Assembly: GCF_036013525.1 (NCBI RefSeq)
Contig: NZ_CP107853.1
Span: forward strand, 4,278,001 to 4,342,000
Length of the DNA stretch: 64,000 nt
Origin: Nonomuraea sp. NBC_00507
Lineage (GTDB): Bacteria > Actinomycetota > Actinomycetes > Streptosporangiales > Streptosporangiaceae
Direction: 5' to 3'
Of this stretch, positions 9,306-17,558 are shown one piece after another. How positions within the stretch are numbered: position 1 is the stretch's first letter; the number at the start of each line of letters is the position of its first letter. The position numbers were made by a program, and so were the translations under genes. The notes below the pieces were generated by a model that was not told the origin of the DNA, did no database searches, and worked only from the letters and a program-made list of their open reading frames with translations.

Positions 9306-10395
9306 GCGCGGCTGCCACCCCCATCACCGCGGAGATCGACACACCGTCCACGATCCGGCCGCCGGCGAACGAGCCGAGCGCGATGGAGGCGTTGAAAGCG
9401 GCGACGAACAGCGCCGTGCCCAGCTCGCCTCCGCCCTCCCGCATGATCCACAGCTGCAGGGTGACGCCCACGCCGCCGTAGCCGAGCCCCCACACCACGA
9501 GCGCGGGCAGCGGCAGGCCGATCAGCGGCAGCGCCGCCGTGGCCAGGGCCATGAGGGCGGCCAGCGTGATCAGGACCGGCTGGGGGTTCCTGGCCGCCCG
9601 GGCACCGGCGGCGAAGTTGCCGAGCACGCCCGCGGCCCCGTACACCAGCAACGCCGTGCTCACGAGCGCGGGACCGGCGTGCGCCACCTCCTCCAGGAAC
9701 GGACGGACATAGGTGTAGGCCGCGAAGTGGCCGGACACGATCAGGACCGTCAGGACCAGGGCGACCTTCAGCGGCCCGGAGACCCGCCCGGCCCGGGCGC
9801 CGTGGGCCTCGCCCGGCAACGGCGGCACCGTCGCGGCCAGCAGTGCGAGCAGGGCCAGGGCGAGCACGCCCATCGCCGCGAATGCCGTGCGCCAGCCCGC
9901 GAACGACGAGACGAACGTCGCCGCCGGCACTCCCAGCACCGACGCCACCGACACCCCGGACAGGATGATCGATGTGGCCCGCCCGACGTGCCGCTCCGGC
10001 GCCAGCCGCGTCCCGAGCCCGGCCGCGAACGCCCAGAAGCCGCCGATGCTCACCCCGGTGATCACCCGGGCCGCCAGCATGAGCGGATAGCTCGGCGCCA
10101 GCGCGCCCGCCAGGTTGGCCACCGCCAGCAGCGCCATCAGCCCGAGCAGCACGGTACGGCGGTCCAACCGGCGGGTGGCGACCGCCAGCACGGGGGCGGA
10201 GACCGCGGCGACCAGCCCGGGCGCCGACATCGTGAGCCCGGCCGTGCCGGCGGACACGCCGAGGTCGGCGGCGATCGAGGTCAACAGGCCGACAGGCAGC
10301 ATCTCGCTGGTCACGAGCGTGAAGGTGCCCAGCGCCAGCGAGGACACGGCGATCCAGCGCGCCCGCACAGGGGCGGAGACAAGGGTTGTCGTCAT
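9244..10395 (-). CDS. MFS transporter, arabinose/drug efflux (AraJ/Cmx) type
   Basis: 383 residues with about twelve hydrophobic segments. The motif A-like loop [14 protein letters not shown] follows the second segment, and the end of the first half carries [11 protein letters not shown], as in the drug:H+ antiporter family of chloramphenicol and sugar efflux proteins. The ATG at 10395 opens a Thr-rich leader before the first membrane segment. It is divergent from a LysR gene 91 bases away, which probably controls it. The substrate cannot be told from sequence. The pair interrupts the conserved mutM-acyP order. Confidence 0.85.
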   Translation of the reverse strand: MTTTLVSAPVRARWIAVSSLALGTFTLVTSEMLPVGLLTSIAADLGVSAGTAGLTMSAPGLVAAVSAPVLAVATRRLDRRTVLLGLMALLAVANLAGALAPSYPLMLAARVITGVSIGGFWAFAAGLGTRLAPERHVGRATSIILSGVSVASVLGVPAATFVSSFAGWRTAFAAMGVLALALLALLAATVPPLPGEAHGARAGRVSGPLKVALVLTVLIVSGHFAAYTYVRPFLEEVAHAGPALVSTALLVYGAAGVLGNFAAGARAARNPQPVLITLAALMALATAALPLIGLPLPALVVWGLGYGGVGVTLQLWIMREGGGELGTALFVAAFNASIALGSFAGGRIVDGVSISAVMGVAAALSVLAAAVAGRWGRSRTTGS

Positions 10396-10486
10396 GCGCC
10401 CCAGCCTTCTGCCGCGCCCCGACGGGAACAATGACGAAGGTCGAAGGCTTGGTTTAGGCAGGCTAAGTGATCGTCCGGAGGTGAAG
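10396..10486. promoter_or_regulatory. Divergent MFS/LysR control region
   Basis: This 91-base gap contains TTAGGCAGGCTAA (about 10454-10466), a TTAG/CTAA palindrome with a 5-base centre, the sort of dyad LysR proteins bind. It resembles half of an iron box only weakly, so I read it as the LysR operator. Confidence 0.4.
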
Positions 10487-11389
10487 ATGGACTTCAGGGA
10501 GCTGGAGTGCTTCGTGGTGCTCAGCGAGGAGCTGCACTTCGCGCGTACGGCTGAACGCCTCTACCTGTCGCCGGGTCGGGTGAGCCAGCTCGTGCGCTCT
10601 CTGGAGACCAGGATCGGCGGCAGGCTCTTCGACCGCACCAGCCGGCATGTCCACCTGACACCCCTCGGTGAACGTTTCCTGGCCAATCTGAGGCCCTCCT
10701 ACGACGGTCTGGCGAACGCCCTGAGCCGCGCCAAGGCGGCCGCCCGCGAGGTGACCGGCGTGCTGCGGGTCGGCTTCCTGGCCACGCCCACGGACGCCGT
10801 CACGGGCAGCGTACGGGCCTTCGAGGGCCGCCACCCGGAGTGCGAGGCGGAGCTGGTCGAGATCCCGCTCTCCGACCCATTCAGCAGGTTGCGGGCCGGG
10901 CAGGTCGACGTCGCGTTCACGCTGCTGCCGGTGGACGAGCCCGACCTGGCCACGGGCGCGGTGCTGAACCGGGTCTCCTACCGGCTCGGCCTCTCCACCC
11001 GCCACCCGCTGGCGGCCCGCGCGCGTATCGACGCCGAGGACCTGGCCTCCGTGCCGTTGATCGGTGTGGAGGGACCGGCCCCGCGCTGGTGGCGCGAGCG
11101 GGTCGCGCCCTCCGTGACCCCTTCCGGACGTCCGATTCCCCGTGCCGGCGCGGTCGCCACCACCCAGGAGGGCCTCACCCAGGTTGCGCTGGACCGGGGC
11201 GGCATGCTCTTCTGCACGCCCACCGCGGCCCACCACGAGCGTCCCGACATAAGCTTCGTCCCCGTCACCGGACTGCCTCCGTCGATCTTGGGGCTGGCTT
11301 GGGTGAAGGCGGCGGAGACGGCCGCGGTCAGGGCGTTCGACGAGGCGGCGGCGGGGCACGCGCTCGGGGTGGAGGCCCTGGTGGCCTGA
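10487..11389 (+). CDS. LysR family transcriptional regulator
   Basis: 300 residues, the usual LysR length. The N-terminal winged helix-turn-helix (residues 1-60) reads FVVLSEELHFARTAERLYLS and continues with VSQLVRSLETRIGGRLFDRT. The remaining part is the periplasmic-binding-like effector domain (VLRVGFLATPTDAV onward). The ATG at 10487 has GGAGG five bases upstream. It is divergent from the efflux gene, the typical arrangement for an autoregulated LysR controlling a neighbouring exporter. The effector is unknown. Confidence 0.9.
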   Translation: MDFRELECFVVLSEELHFARTAERLYLSPGRVSQLVRSLETRIGGRLFDRTSRHVHLTPLGERFLANLRPSYDGLANALSRAKAAAREVTGVLRVGFLATPTDAVTGSVRAFEGRHPECEAELVEIPLSDPFSRLRAGQVDVAFTLLPVDEPDLATGAVLNRVSYRLGLSTRHPLAARARIDAEDLASVPLIGVEGPAPRWWRERVAPSVTPSGRPIPRAGAVATTQEGLTQVALDRGGMLFCTPTAAHHERPDISFVPVTGLPPSILGLAWVKAAETAAVRAFDEAAAGHALGVEALVA

Positions 11390-11407
11390 GACCTCAGGGG
11401 AGGAAAA

Positions 11408-11695
11408 ATGCAGGAAAATTCGGAAAACGTCAGGCTGACGGCGTGGGTACGGGGGAGAGTCCAGGGTGTGGGGTTCCGCTGGTGGACCCGAGCCAGGGCC
11501 TTGGAGCTAGGTCTGGCGGGCTGGGCGCGTAACACCGAGGACGGCCGGGTGGAGGTCGTCGCGGAGGGGCCGCGTGAGAGCTGCGTCAAGCTGCTGGAGC
11601 TGCTCAGAGGTTGCGACACGCCGGGCAGGGTCGATGGAGTAGTAGAACGCTGGAACGAACCCCGAGGTAGTTTGGGCGGTTTTGTGGAGCGGTAG
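11408..11695 (+). CDS. acyP: Acylphosphatase
   Basis: 95 residues. It hydrolyses acyl phosphates such as acetyl or carbamoyl phosphate. The family signature is complete: [20 protein letters not shown] with catalytic Arg, then [17 protein letters not shown] with catalytic Asn. The ATG is preceded by GGGGAGG. It lies before the small coiled-coil gene and smc, as in many actinobacteria. Confidence 0.93.
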   Translation: MQENSENVRLTAWVRGRVQGVGFRWWTRARALELGLAGWARNTEDGRVEVVAEGPRESCVKLLELLRGCDTPGRVDGVVERWNEPRGSLGGFVER

Positions 11696-11886
11696 CGGCT
11701 TCCGGTAAACCGGCCAAATAGGGTATAGTTGTATGTCGGGAGTGCCCATCAGTAGGGCGCAGCGGTTTGTTCGACTTGACCGCCCACACTGCCGGTGCGA
11801 CTCTTGTTAGGTACCACGCGCACCCCTCCCGCGGAATAAGAAGTGCGCGAACCAGTCTGGTCACTCAGCGTGGAGGACCCTTTACC

Positions 11887-12081
11887 ATGGCGAAGGCTCT
11901 ACTCGGCCACGTCGGCGGTCCTGACCCTCGGATGGTCTCGGAGATGCGCCGCCTGCAGCAGCGTATCCGTGACCTGGAGGCAGAACTCATCCGACTTCAG
12001 GCCACGAATGACGCTCTTGCAGCGCAAACTCGCGACGAGGCGCTAAGCCGCATGCAAGAGCGCGAGCCGGCACTCACCTGA
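11887..12081 (+). CDS. Conserved small coiled-coil protein upstream of smc
   Basis: 64 residues, starting MAKALLGHVGGPDPRMV, then a strongly heptad-like charged helix (MRRLQQRIRDLEAELIRLQ). I recognise the type as a small actinobacterial protein of unknown function, but I assign no role. The ATG is preceded by GGAGG and the gene has its own upstream region with a plausible -10 (TAGGGT/TATAGT near 11725-11735) and its own terminator, so it is a free-standing, probably well-expressed unit. Confidence 0.75.
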   Translation: MAKALLGHVGGPDPRMVSEMRRLQQRIRDLEAELIRLQATNDALAAQTRDEALSRMQEREPALT

Positions 12082-12104
12082 GAGTGATCGGAGCGCAAGA
12101 CCCA

Positions 12105-12137
12105 GGGACGTCTCGGAGAGGCGTCCCTTGTTATTTG
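12105..12137 (+). terminator. Terminator of the small coiled-coil gene
   Basis: The stem 12105-12114 pairs with 12118-12127 (10 bp, one G-U) around a 3-base loop and is followed by the T-rich TTGTTATTTG. Confidence 0.8.
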
Positions 12138-12248
12138 CCCTGAATTGAAAAGCCCTGGTCAAGGCCGTCCCGGACTGTACATGCCCACGTGGGGCAGTCA
12201 GGACCAGTAGTCTTTTCCGAAGTCCGTTCAGGGAGAAGGGGGTCGCGC

Positions 12249-15200
12249 TTGTATTTGAAGACCCTCACCCTGCGCGGCTTCAAGTCCTTCGCCTCCGCCA
12301 CCGCCCTGAGGTTCGAGCCGGGCATCACCTGCGTGGTCGGCCCCAACGGCTCCGGCAAGTCCAACGTCGTCGACGCCCTGGCCTGGGTCATGGGCGAGCA
12401 CAGCGCCAAGTCGCTGCGTGGTGGGAAGATGGAGGACGTGATCTTCGCCGGCACCTCGTCCCGGCCCCCGCTGGGACGTGCCGAGGTGACGCTGACCATC
12501 GACAACTCCGACGGCGCACTGCCCATCGACTACACCGAGGTCACGATCAGCCGGCTGATGTTCCGGTCGGGGCAGAGCGAATACGCCATCAACGGCGACA
12601 CGTGCCGCCTGTTGGACATCCAGGAGCTGCTGTCCGACTCGGGCATCGGCCGCGAGATGCACGTGATCGTCGGGCAGGGCCAGCTCGACGCCGTCCTCCA
12701 CGCGGGGCCTGAGGACCGGCGGGCGTTCATCGAAGAGGCCGCCGGCGTGCTCAAGCACCGCAAGCGCAAGGAAAAGGCGCTGCGCAAGCTGGACGCCATG
12801 CAGGCCAACCTGACCCGCGTCCAGGACCTCGCCACCGAGCTGCGCCGCCAGCTCAAGCCGCTGGGACGCCAGGCGGAGATCGCCCGCAAGGCCGCCGTCA
12901 TCCAGGCCGACCTGCGGGACGCCAGGCTGCGGCTGCTGGCCGACGACCTGGGCATCCTGCGGGCGACGCTGGAGCGCGAGGCCGCCGACGAGGCCGCGAT
13001 CATGGCCAGGCGCAACCAGGTGGAGGCCGAGCTGGCCGAGACCCAGCAGCGCGAGGCGGCGCTGGAGAGCGCCGAGACCGAGGCCCAGCCCAGGCTGGCG
13101 GCGGCTCAGGAGACGTACTTCAGGCTCTCGTCGCTGCGCGAGCGCATCACTGGCCTGGAGCAGCTCGCCGCCGAGCGCCGCCGGCACGCGCTGGACGCCG
13201 CCGCCATCGAGCGCCGCGGCCGGGACCCCGAGGATCTCGAACGGGAGGCGGCCGAGGTGCGCGAGCAGGAGCTCGTGCTCAAGGCCGAACTGGAGCACGC
13301 CCAGGAGCTGCTGGAGGATGCCGTCCAGCGGCGGGCCGACTCCGAGGCCGAGCTGAGCGCCGAGGAGCAGCGGCTCGCGCTGGCCGCCAGGGCCGCCGCC
13401 GACCGCCGCGAGGGGCTGGCCAAGCTGCGCGGCCAGGTCGATTCCGTACGGAGCCGGGCCAGGGCCGCCGAGGAGGAGATCGGCCGGCTCCAGCAGGCCG
13501 TGGCCGACGCGGCCGATCGCGAGCGGCAGGCCATGGAGGACCTCGAAACGCAGCGGCGGGAGGAGCCCGCGGTCGATCCCGCCCTCGCCGAGGAGCTGGC
13601 CACGGCGCAGGCCGTGGTCGAGGAGGCCAAGGCCGTCGCCGACGAGGCCGGACTCGCGGCGGAGGAGGCCAAGTCCGCGCTGGACGCGCCGCGTGCCGCG
13701 CTCCAGGCCGCCAAGTCGGGGGTCGGGACCGCCCGCTCCGCCGACCAGGAGGCCCAGCGGTCGGTGGCCGCCCTGATCGCTCGCCGGGACGCGCTGGAGC
13801 TGGGGCTGGCCAAGGGCGACGGCGGCGCGGCCCTGCTGGATGCGGACCTGGCCGGGGTGCTCGGCCCGCTGGCCGCCTCGATGCAGGTCACGCCGGGGGC
13901 CGAGCTGGCGGTGGCGGCCATCCTGGGACAGGTCACCGAGGCCATCGTCGTCAAGAGCTTGGACACGGCCGTCGAGGCGCTGGAGTTGCTGCGCACGGGA
14001 GGCGCCGGCCAGGCGACCCTCTTGGTGGCGCTCAACGGTGGCGCACAGGACGAGCACACGGCGGCTCTCGGCACCGGCCCGGACGGCGACGACGCGGTGA
14101 CTGCCGCGGGCGGCGACGCGCTGACCGCCGCGGCCGGCGACCCGTCGGAGCGCCGCGCCGGCGAGGCGTACGGCGCGGTCCGGCGTCCGCGTGCGGCGGC
14201 GCCAGAGGGCGGCGAGTGGGTGGCCGACCTCGTCACCGTGCCCGACCATCTGCGCCCCGCCCTCGACCACGTGCTTGAGGGCGTCGTGGTCGTGGCGGGC
14301 CTGGACACCGCCCGCGAGCTGGTCGACCGGCACCCTCACCTGAAGGCCGTCACCAGGGCGGGTGACGTGGTCGGGGCACACCTGGCCAGCGGCGGGTCCG
14401 AGGGCGGCACCTCCGTGCTGCAGGTGCGGGCCGCGCTCGATGAGGCCGTCAGAGACCTGGAGCGGGCTGAGGCGAGGGCCGAGGAGACCGCCGCGGGCCT
14501 GGACGAGGCGATCGGCCTCGAGCAGCGCGCCCAGACGGCGCTGGAGGCCGCCCAGGCGCAGGTGAGCGAGGCCCAGACCGCCGTCACCACCGCCCAGGCC
14601 GGCGTCAGCGCGGCCCAGGGCACGCTGGACCAGGTCAGGGCCCGCCAGCGGGAGGCCGACCAGCGCACCGCCGCGGCCGCCCAGCGCCTGGCCCAGCTCG
14701 AGGCGGCCGCCAACGCTGCCCGCGCCGAGGCCGAGCGGCTGGCAGGCAGCGTCACGAAGGCGGAGGAGGCCCGCGCCGAGGGCCAGGAGGAGCTGGCCGA
14801 GCTGGAGATCCGCCTGGCCGAGGCCGAATACGCCCAAGAGCTGGAGTCCGAGCCCACCACCGACCTGCGCGACGAGCTGGCGAGCGCCTGCGAGGTGGCA
14901 AGGCAGCGGGAGATGGACACCCGGCTCCAGGTGCGCACCGCGGAAGAACGCGTCAAGGGCATCGAGGGCCGCGCCGACGGCCTGGTGCGGGCCGCACAGC
15001 GTGAACGCCACGAACGCGCCCAGGCGGCCGCCCAGCGCGCCAGGCGCAGGCGGCAGGCGGCGGTGGCCGAGTCGGTCAGCAAGGGCGCCAAGCAGGTGCT
15101 CAGGGCCCTGGCCGAGTCCGTCCGGCTCGCCGCCAGGGAGCGCGACGAGGCCGACCTGGCCAGGGTGGCCGTCGACGCGGAGCTCAAGCAGGTGCGCCTG

Positions 15201-16061
15201 CGGGTCCGCGAGCTCGGCCAGGAGCTGGACAAGCTGGTCAACCGCGTGCACGGCAGCGAGGTAGCCCGCACCGAGCAGCGCCTGCGGCTGGAGCAGCTGG
15301 AGCAGCGGGCGATGGACGAGTTCGGGGTCGAGGTCGAGGCGCTGATCTCCGAGTACGGCCCCGAGGTCCCGATCCCCGGCGACCCGCCCGTCCCCTACGT
15401 GCGCGAGGAGCAGGAAAAGCGGGCCAGGGCCGCCGAACGGCAGATGAACCAGCTGGGCAAGGTCAACCCGCTCGCGCTGGAGGAGTTCGCGGCGCTGGAG
15501 GAGCGGCACGCCTTCCTCACCTCGCAGCTGGAGGACCTCAAGAAGACCAGGCGTGACCTGCTGACCGTGGTCAAGGAGGTCGACGACCGCGTCGAGCAGA
15601 TGTTCGCCGCCGCGTACGAGGACGTGGCCCGCGAGTTCGAGCAGATCTTCACCAGGGTGTTCCCCGGAGGCGACGGCCGCCTGGTGCTGACCGATCCCAA
15701 CGACATGCTGACCACCGGCATCGAGGTCGAGGCCAGGCCGCCGGGCAAGAAGGTCAAGCGGCTGTCGCTGCTGTCGGGCGGGGAGCGGTCGCTCACGGCG
15801 GTGGCGTTCCTGATCTCCATCTTCAAGGCGCGGCCGTCGCCGTTTTACGTGATGGACGAGGTCGAGGCCGCGCTCGACGACACGAACACGCAGCGGCTGC
15901 TGACCCTGTTCGAGGAGTTGCGGCAGAGCTCGCAGCTGATCGTCATCACCCACAACAAGCGCACGATGGAGATCGCCGACGCGCTCTACGGCGTGTCGAT
16001 GCGCGGCGACGGCGTGACGCAGGTCGTCAGCCAGCGGCTTCGGGAGCGCGAGTCCGCCTGA
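12249..16061 (+). CDS. smc: Chromosome segregation ATPase SMC
   Basis: 1270 residues. SMC forms the condensin core with ScpA/ScpB and organises and segregates the nucleoid. The N-terminal head has Walker A VVGPNGSGKSNVVDAL. Long coiled coils flank a hinge at about residues 535-720. The C-terminal head carries the signature LSGGERSLTAVAFL and Walker B FYVMDEVEAALDD. The TTG start at 12249 gives the family N-terminus (LKTLTLRGFKSFA) and has GGGAGAAGGGG upstream. Within the hinge, about residues 596-657 are a low-complexity Ala/Gly/Asp-rich insertion that looks like a flexible loop. It is followed by ftsY after 67 bases. Confidence 0.96.
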   Translation: MYLKTLTLRGFKSFASATALRFEPGITCVVGPNGSGKSNVVDALAWVMGEHSAKSLRGGKMEDVIFAGTSSRPPLGRAEVTLTIDNSDGALPIDYTEVTISRLMFRSGQSEYAINGDTCRLLDIQELLSDSGIGREMHVIVGQGQLDAVLHAGPEDRRAFIEEAAGVLKHRKRKEKALRKLDAMQANLTRVQDLATELRRQLKPLGRQAEIARKAAVIQADLRDARLRLLADDLGILRATLEREAADEAAIMARRNQVEAELAETQQREAALESAETEAQPRLAAAQETYFRLSSLRERITGLEQLAAERRRHALDAAAIERRGRDPEDLEREAAEVREQELVLKAELEHAQELLEDAVQRRADSEAELSAEEQRLALAARAAADRREGLAKLRGQVDSVRSRARAAEEEIGRLQQAVADAADRERQAMEDLETQRREEPAVDPALAEELATAQAVVEEAKAVADEAGLAAEEAKSALDAPRAALQAAKSGVGTARSADQEAQRSVAALIARRDALELGLAKGDGGAALLDADLAGVLGPLAASMQVTPGAELAVAAILGQVTEAIVVKSLDTAVEALELLRTGGAGQATLLVALNGGAQDEHTAALGTGPDGDDAVTAAGGDALTAAAGDPSERRAGEAYGAVRRPRAAAPEGGEWVADLVTVPDHLRPALDHVLEGVVVVAGLDTARELVDRHPHLKAVTRAGDVVGAHLASGGSEGGTSVLQVRAALDEAVRDLERAEARAEETAAGLDEAIGLEQRAQTALEAAQAQVSEAQTAVTTAQAGVSAAQGTLDQVRARQREADQRTAAAAQRLAQLEAAANAARAEAERLAGSVTKAEEARAEGQEELAELEIRLAEAEYAQELESEPTTDLRDELASACEVARQREMDTRLQVRTAEERVKGIEGRADGLVRAAQRERHERAQAAAQRARRRRQAAVAESVSKGAKQVLRALAESVRLAARERDEADLARVAVDAELKQVRLRVRELGQELDKLVNRVHGSEVARTEQRLRLEQLEQRAMDEFGVEVEALISEYGPEVPIPGDPPVPYVREEQEKRARAAERQMNQLGKVNPLALEEFAALEERHAFLTSQLEDLKKTRRDLLTVVKEVDDRVEQMFAAAYEDVAREFEQIFTRVFPGGDGRLVLTDPNDMLTTGIEVEARPPGKKVKRLSLLSGGERSLTAVAFLISIFKARPSPFYVMDEVEAALDDTNTQRLLTLFEELRQSSQLIVITHNKRTMEIADALYGVSMRGDGVTQVVSQRLRERESA

Positions 16062-16128
16062 TCGGTGTGGTCGTGTGCGTGACCCTGCTGGTCCAACTGG
16101 GCCGGACGATCTGGAAAACTGACATCTT

Positions 16129-17307
16129 GTGGATGGTTACCTCGGCGTCATCGTGATCGTGGCCGTCGTCGCCCTGCTGGCGGCGGGCGGCCTGTTCCTG
16201 CTCTTCAGGCCGGGCCGCAAGGCGGCCCCGCCCGTCAAGCCGCCTGAGACCCTCCCGATACCGGAGGAGAAGGAGCAGCGGCCCGCCGGCGTGGGCGAGG
16301 AGGGCGAGGGCGCGACCACCACGCTGCCGCCTCCGGCGAAGCCGGCCGAGCCGGCCGTCGTCAAGCCCGAGATCGAGGTGCCGCCACCGTCCGCGGGCCG
16401 GATGGTGCGGCTGCGCTCGCGCCTGGCGCGTTCGCAGAGCACGCTCGGGCGCGGCCTGCTGGAGCTGCTGTCCCGCGACCGGCTCGACGACGAGGTCTGG
16501 GACGAGATCGAGGAGCGCCTGATCACGGCCGACGTGGGCGTCGCGCCGACCCGCGCGATCGTGGAGGAGCTGCGCACCAAGGTCAAGGTGCTGGGCAGTC
16601 GCACGCCCGAGGAGGTGCGCGGCCTGCTGCGCGAGCAGCTGCTCATCCAGATCAACCCCGACCTGGATCGCACGCTGCACATTCAGAAGCACGGCGAGCG
16701 GCCCGCGGTTGCGCTCATCGTGGGCGTCAACGGCACCGGCAAGACCACCACCACCGGCAAGCTCGCCCGGTTCCTCGTCGGCGACGGCAAGAAGGTCGTG
16801 CTCGGCGCGGCGGACACCTTCCGCGCCGCGGCCGCCGACCAGCTGCAGACCTGGGGTGAGCGGGTCGGCGCCGACACGGTGCGCGGCCCCGAGGCCGGCG
16901 ACCCGGCCTCCGTGGCCTTCGACGCCGTGGCCAAGGGCATCGAGGAGAAGGTCGACGTGGTCATCGTCGACACCGCCGGCCGCCTGCACACCAAGACCGG
17001 GCTCATGGACGAGCTGGGCAAGGTCAAGCGGGTCATCGAGAAGAAGGCCACGGTGGACGAGGTGCTGCTCGTCCTCGACGCCACCACGGGCCAGAACGGC
17101 ATGCGCCAGGCCCAGGTGTTCGCCGAGGTGGTCAACATCACCGGCATCGCGCTGACCAAGCTCGACGGCACCGCCAAGGGCGGCATCGTGATCTCGGTGC
17201 AGCGGGAGCTGGGCGTCCCGGTCAAGGTCGTGGGGCTGGGCGAGGGGCCGGACGACCTGGCGCCGTTCGATCCCGAGGTGTTCGTGGACGCGATCCTCGG
17301 CGAATGA
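16129..17307 (+). CDS. ftsY: Signal recognition particle receptor FtsY
   Basis: 392 residues. The membrane receptor of the SRP pathway, docking ribosome-nascent-chain complexes. One N-terminal transmembrane segment (about residues 5-26) and a Pro/Glu-rich linker precede the N domain (about 85-175) and the SRP-type GTPase G domain with GVNGTGKTTTTGKLA, DTFRAAAADQL, DTAGRLHTKTGLMDEL and TKLDGTAKGG. The GTG start begins 67 bases after smc. The N-terminal anchor is the usual actinobacterial form. Confidence 0.95.
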   Translation: MDGYLGVIVIVAVVALLAAGGLFLLFRPGRKAAPPVKPPETLPIPEEKEQRPAGVGEEGEGATTTLPPPAKPAEPAVVKPEIEVPPPSAGRMVRLRSRLARSQSTLGRGLLELLSRDRLDDEVWDEIEERLITADVGVAPTRAIVEELRTKVKVLGSRTPEEVRGLLREQLLIQINPDLDRTLHIQKHGERPAVALIVGVNGTGKTTTTGKLARFLVGDGKKVVLGAADTFRAAAADQLQTWGERVGADTVRGPEAGDPASVAFDAVAKGIEEKVDVVIVDTAGRLHTKTGLMDELGKVKRVIEKKATVDEVLLVLDATTGQNGMRQAQVFAEVVNITGIALTKLDGTAKGGIVISVQRELGVPVKVVGLGEGPDDLAPFDPEVFVDAILGE

Positions 17308-17333
17308 TCGATTTCCGGTCATACGGTAATTAG

Positions 17334-17355
17334 TCCGGTAATGGCCCTTACCGGA
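17334..17355. promoter_or_regulatory. Inverted repeat ahead of the small-peptide/TPR genes
   Basis: TCCGGTAA (17334-17341) and TTACCGGA (17348-17355) form a perfect 8-bp dyad with a 6-base centre. It lies 26 bases after ftsY and 77 bases before the 24-codon gene. It could be an operator or a weak stem-loop ending ftsY. A related half, CCGGTCATACGGTAA, lies just upstream. Confidence 0.45.
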
Positions 17356-17432
17356 TAAAGGGTGATCTGTCACATATGTCTGTGTTGAGATGTACCGGTC
17401 ATCAATGATCGCATTCAGGTGAAAGGGCGCCC

Positions 17433-17507
17433 ATGAAGAAGATCGTCGTCCACAGGCCCGGGACCGTGAAGCCGACGGCTGCGGCCGCGCCTAGACACTG
17501 CTCCTGA
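17433..17507 (+). CDS. Putative small peptide gene (24 codons) preceding a TPR gene
   Basis: The predicted peptide begins MKKIVVHRPGTV, continues through an Ala run and ends PRHCS with a single Cys as the penultimate residue. Support for translation is GAAAGGG (17421-17427) five bases before the ATG, and the location 51 bases before a TPR protein with a strong ribosome-binding site. A basic, valine-rich start followed by a small-residue and Cys/His end is compatible with a ribosomally made, modified peptide or a signalling peptide, but no modifying enzyme is visible next to it. It could also be a leader peptide controlling the TPR gene. I do not recognise a named family. Confidence 0.45.
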   Translation: MKKIVVHRPGTVKPTAAAAPRHCS

Positions 17508-17511
17508 CAAC

Positions 17512-17545
17512 CGCCGGCCCGGCGTCTCGTCCGGGGCGCCGGCGC
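17512..17545 (+). terminator. GC-rich stem-loop between the small peptide gene and TPR gene
   Basis: The complementary segments near 17512-17518 and 17538-17545 (CGCCGGC/GCCGGCG) can pair just before the TPR ribosome-binding site. No T run follows, so an attenuator or mRNA-stability element is as likely as a terminator. Confidence 0.35.
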
Positions 17546-17558
17546 CAAGGAGGTTCGT

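Noticed and set aside
10454..10466. TTAGGCAGGCTAA as an iron box
   Set aside because: Aligned on GGCTAA it agrees with the 19-bp iron-box consensus in only about half the positions, and the genes on each side have no iron link; better read as a LysR dyad.
12228..15953. Very long minus-strand open frame opposite smc
   Set aside because: Repetitive Gly/Leu/Gln/His-rich product typical of a shadow frame opposite an Ala/Glu/Arg-rich coiled coil; smc motifs are clear on the plus strand.
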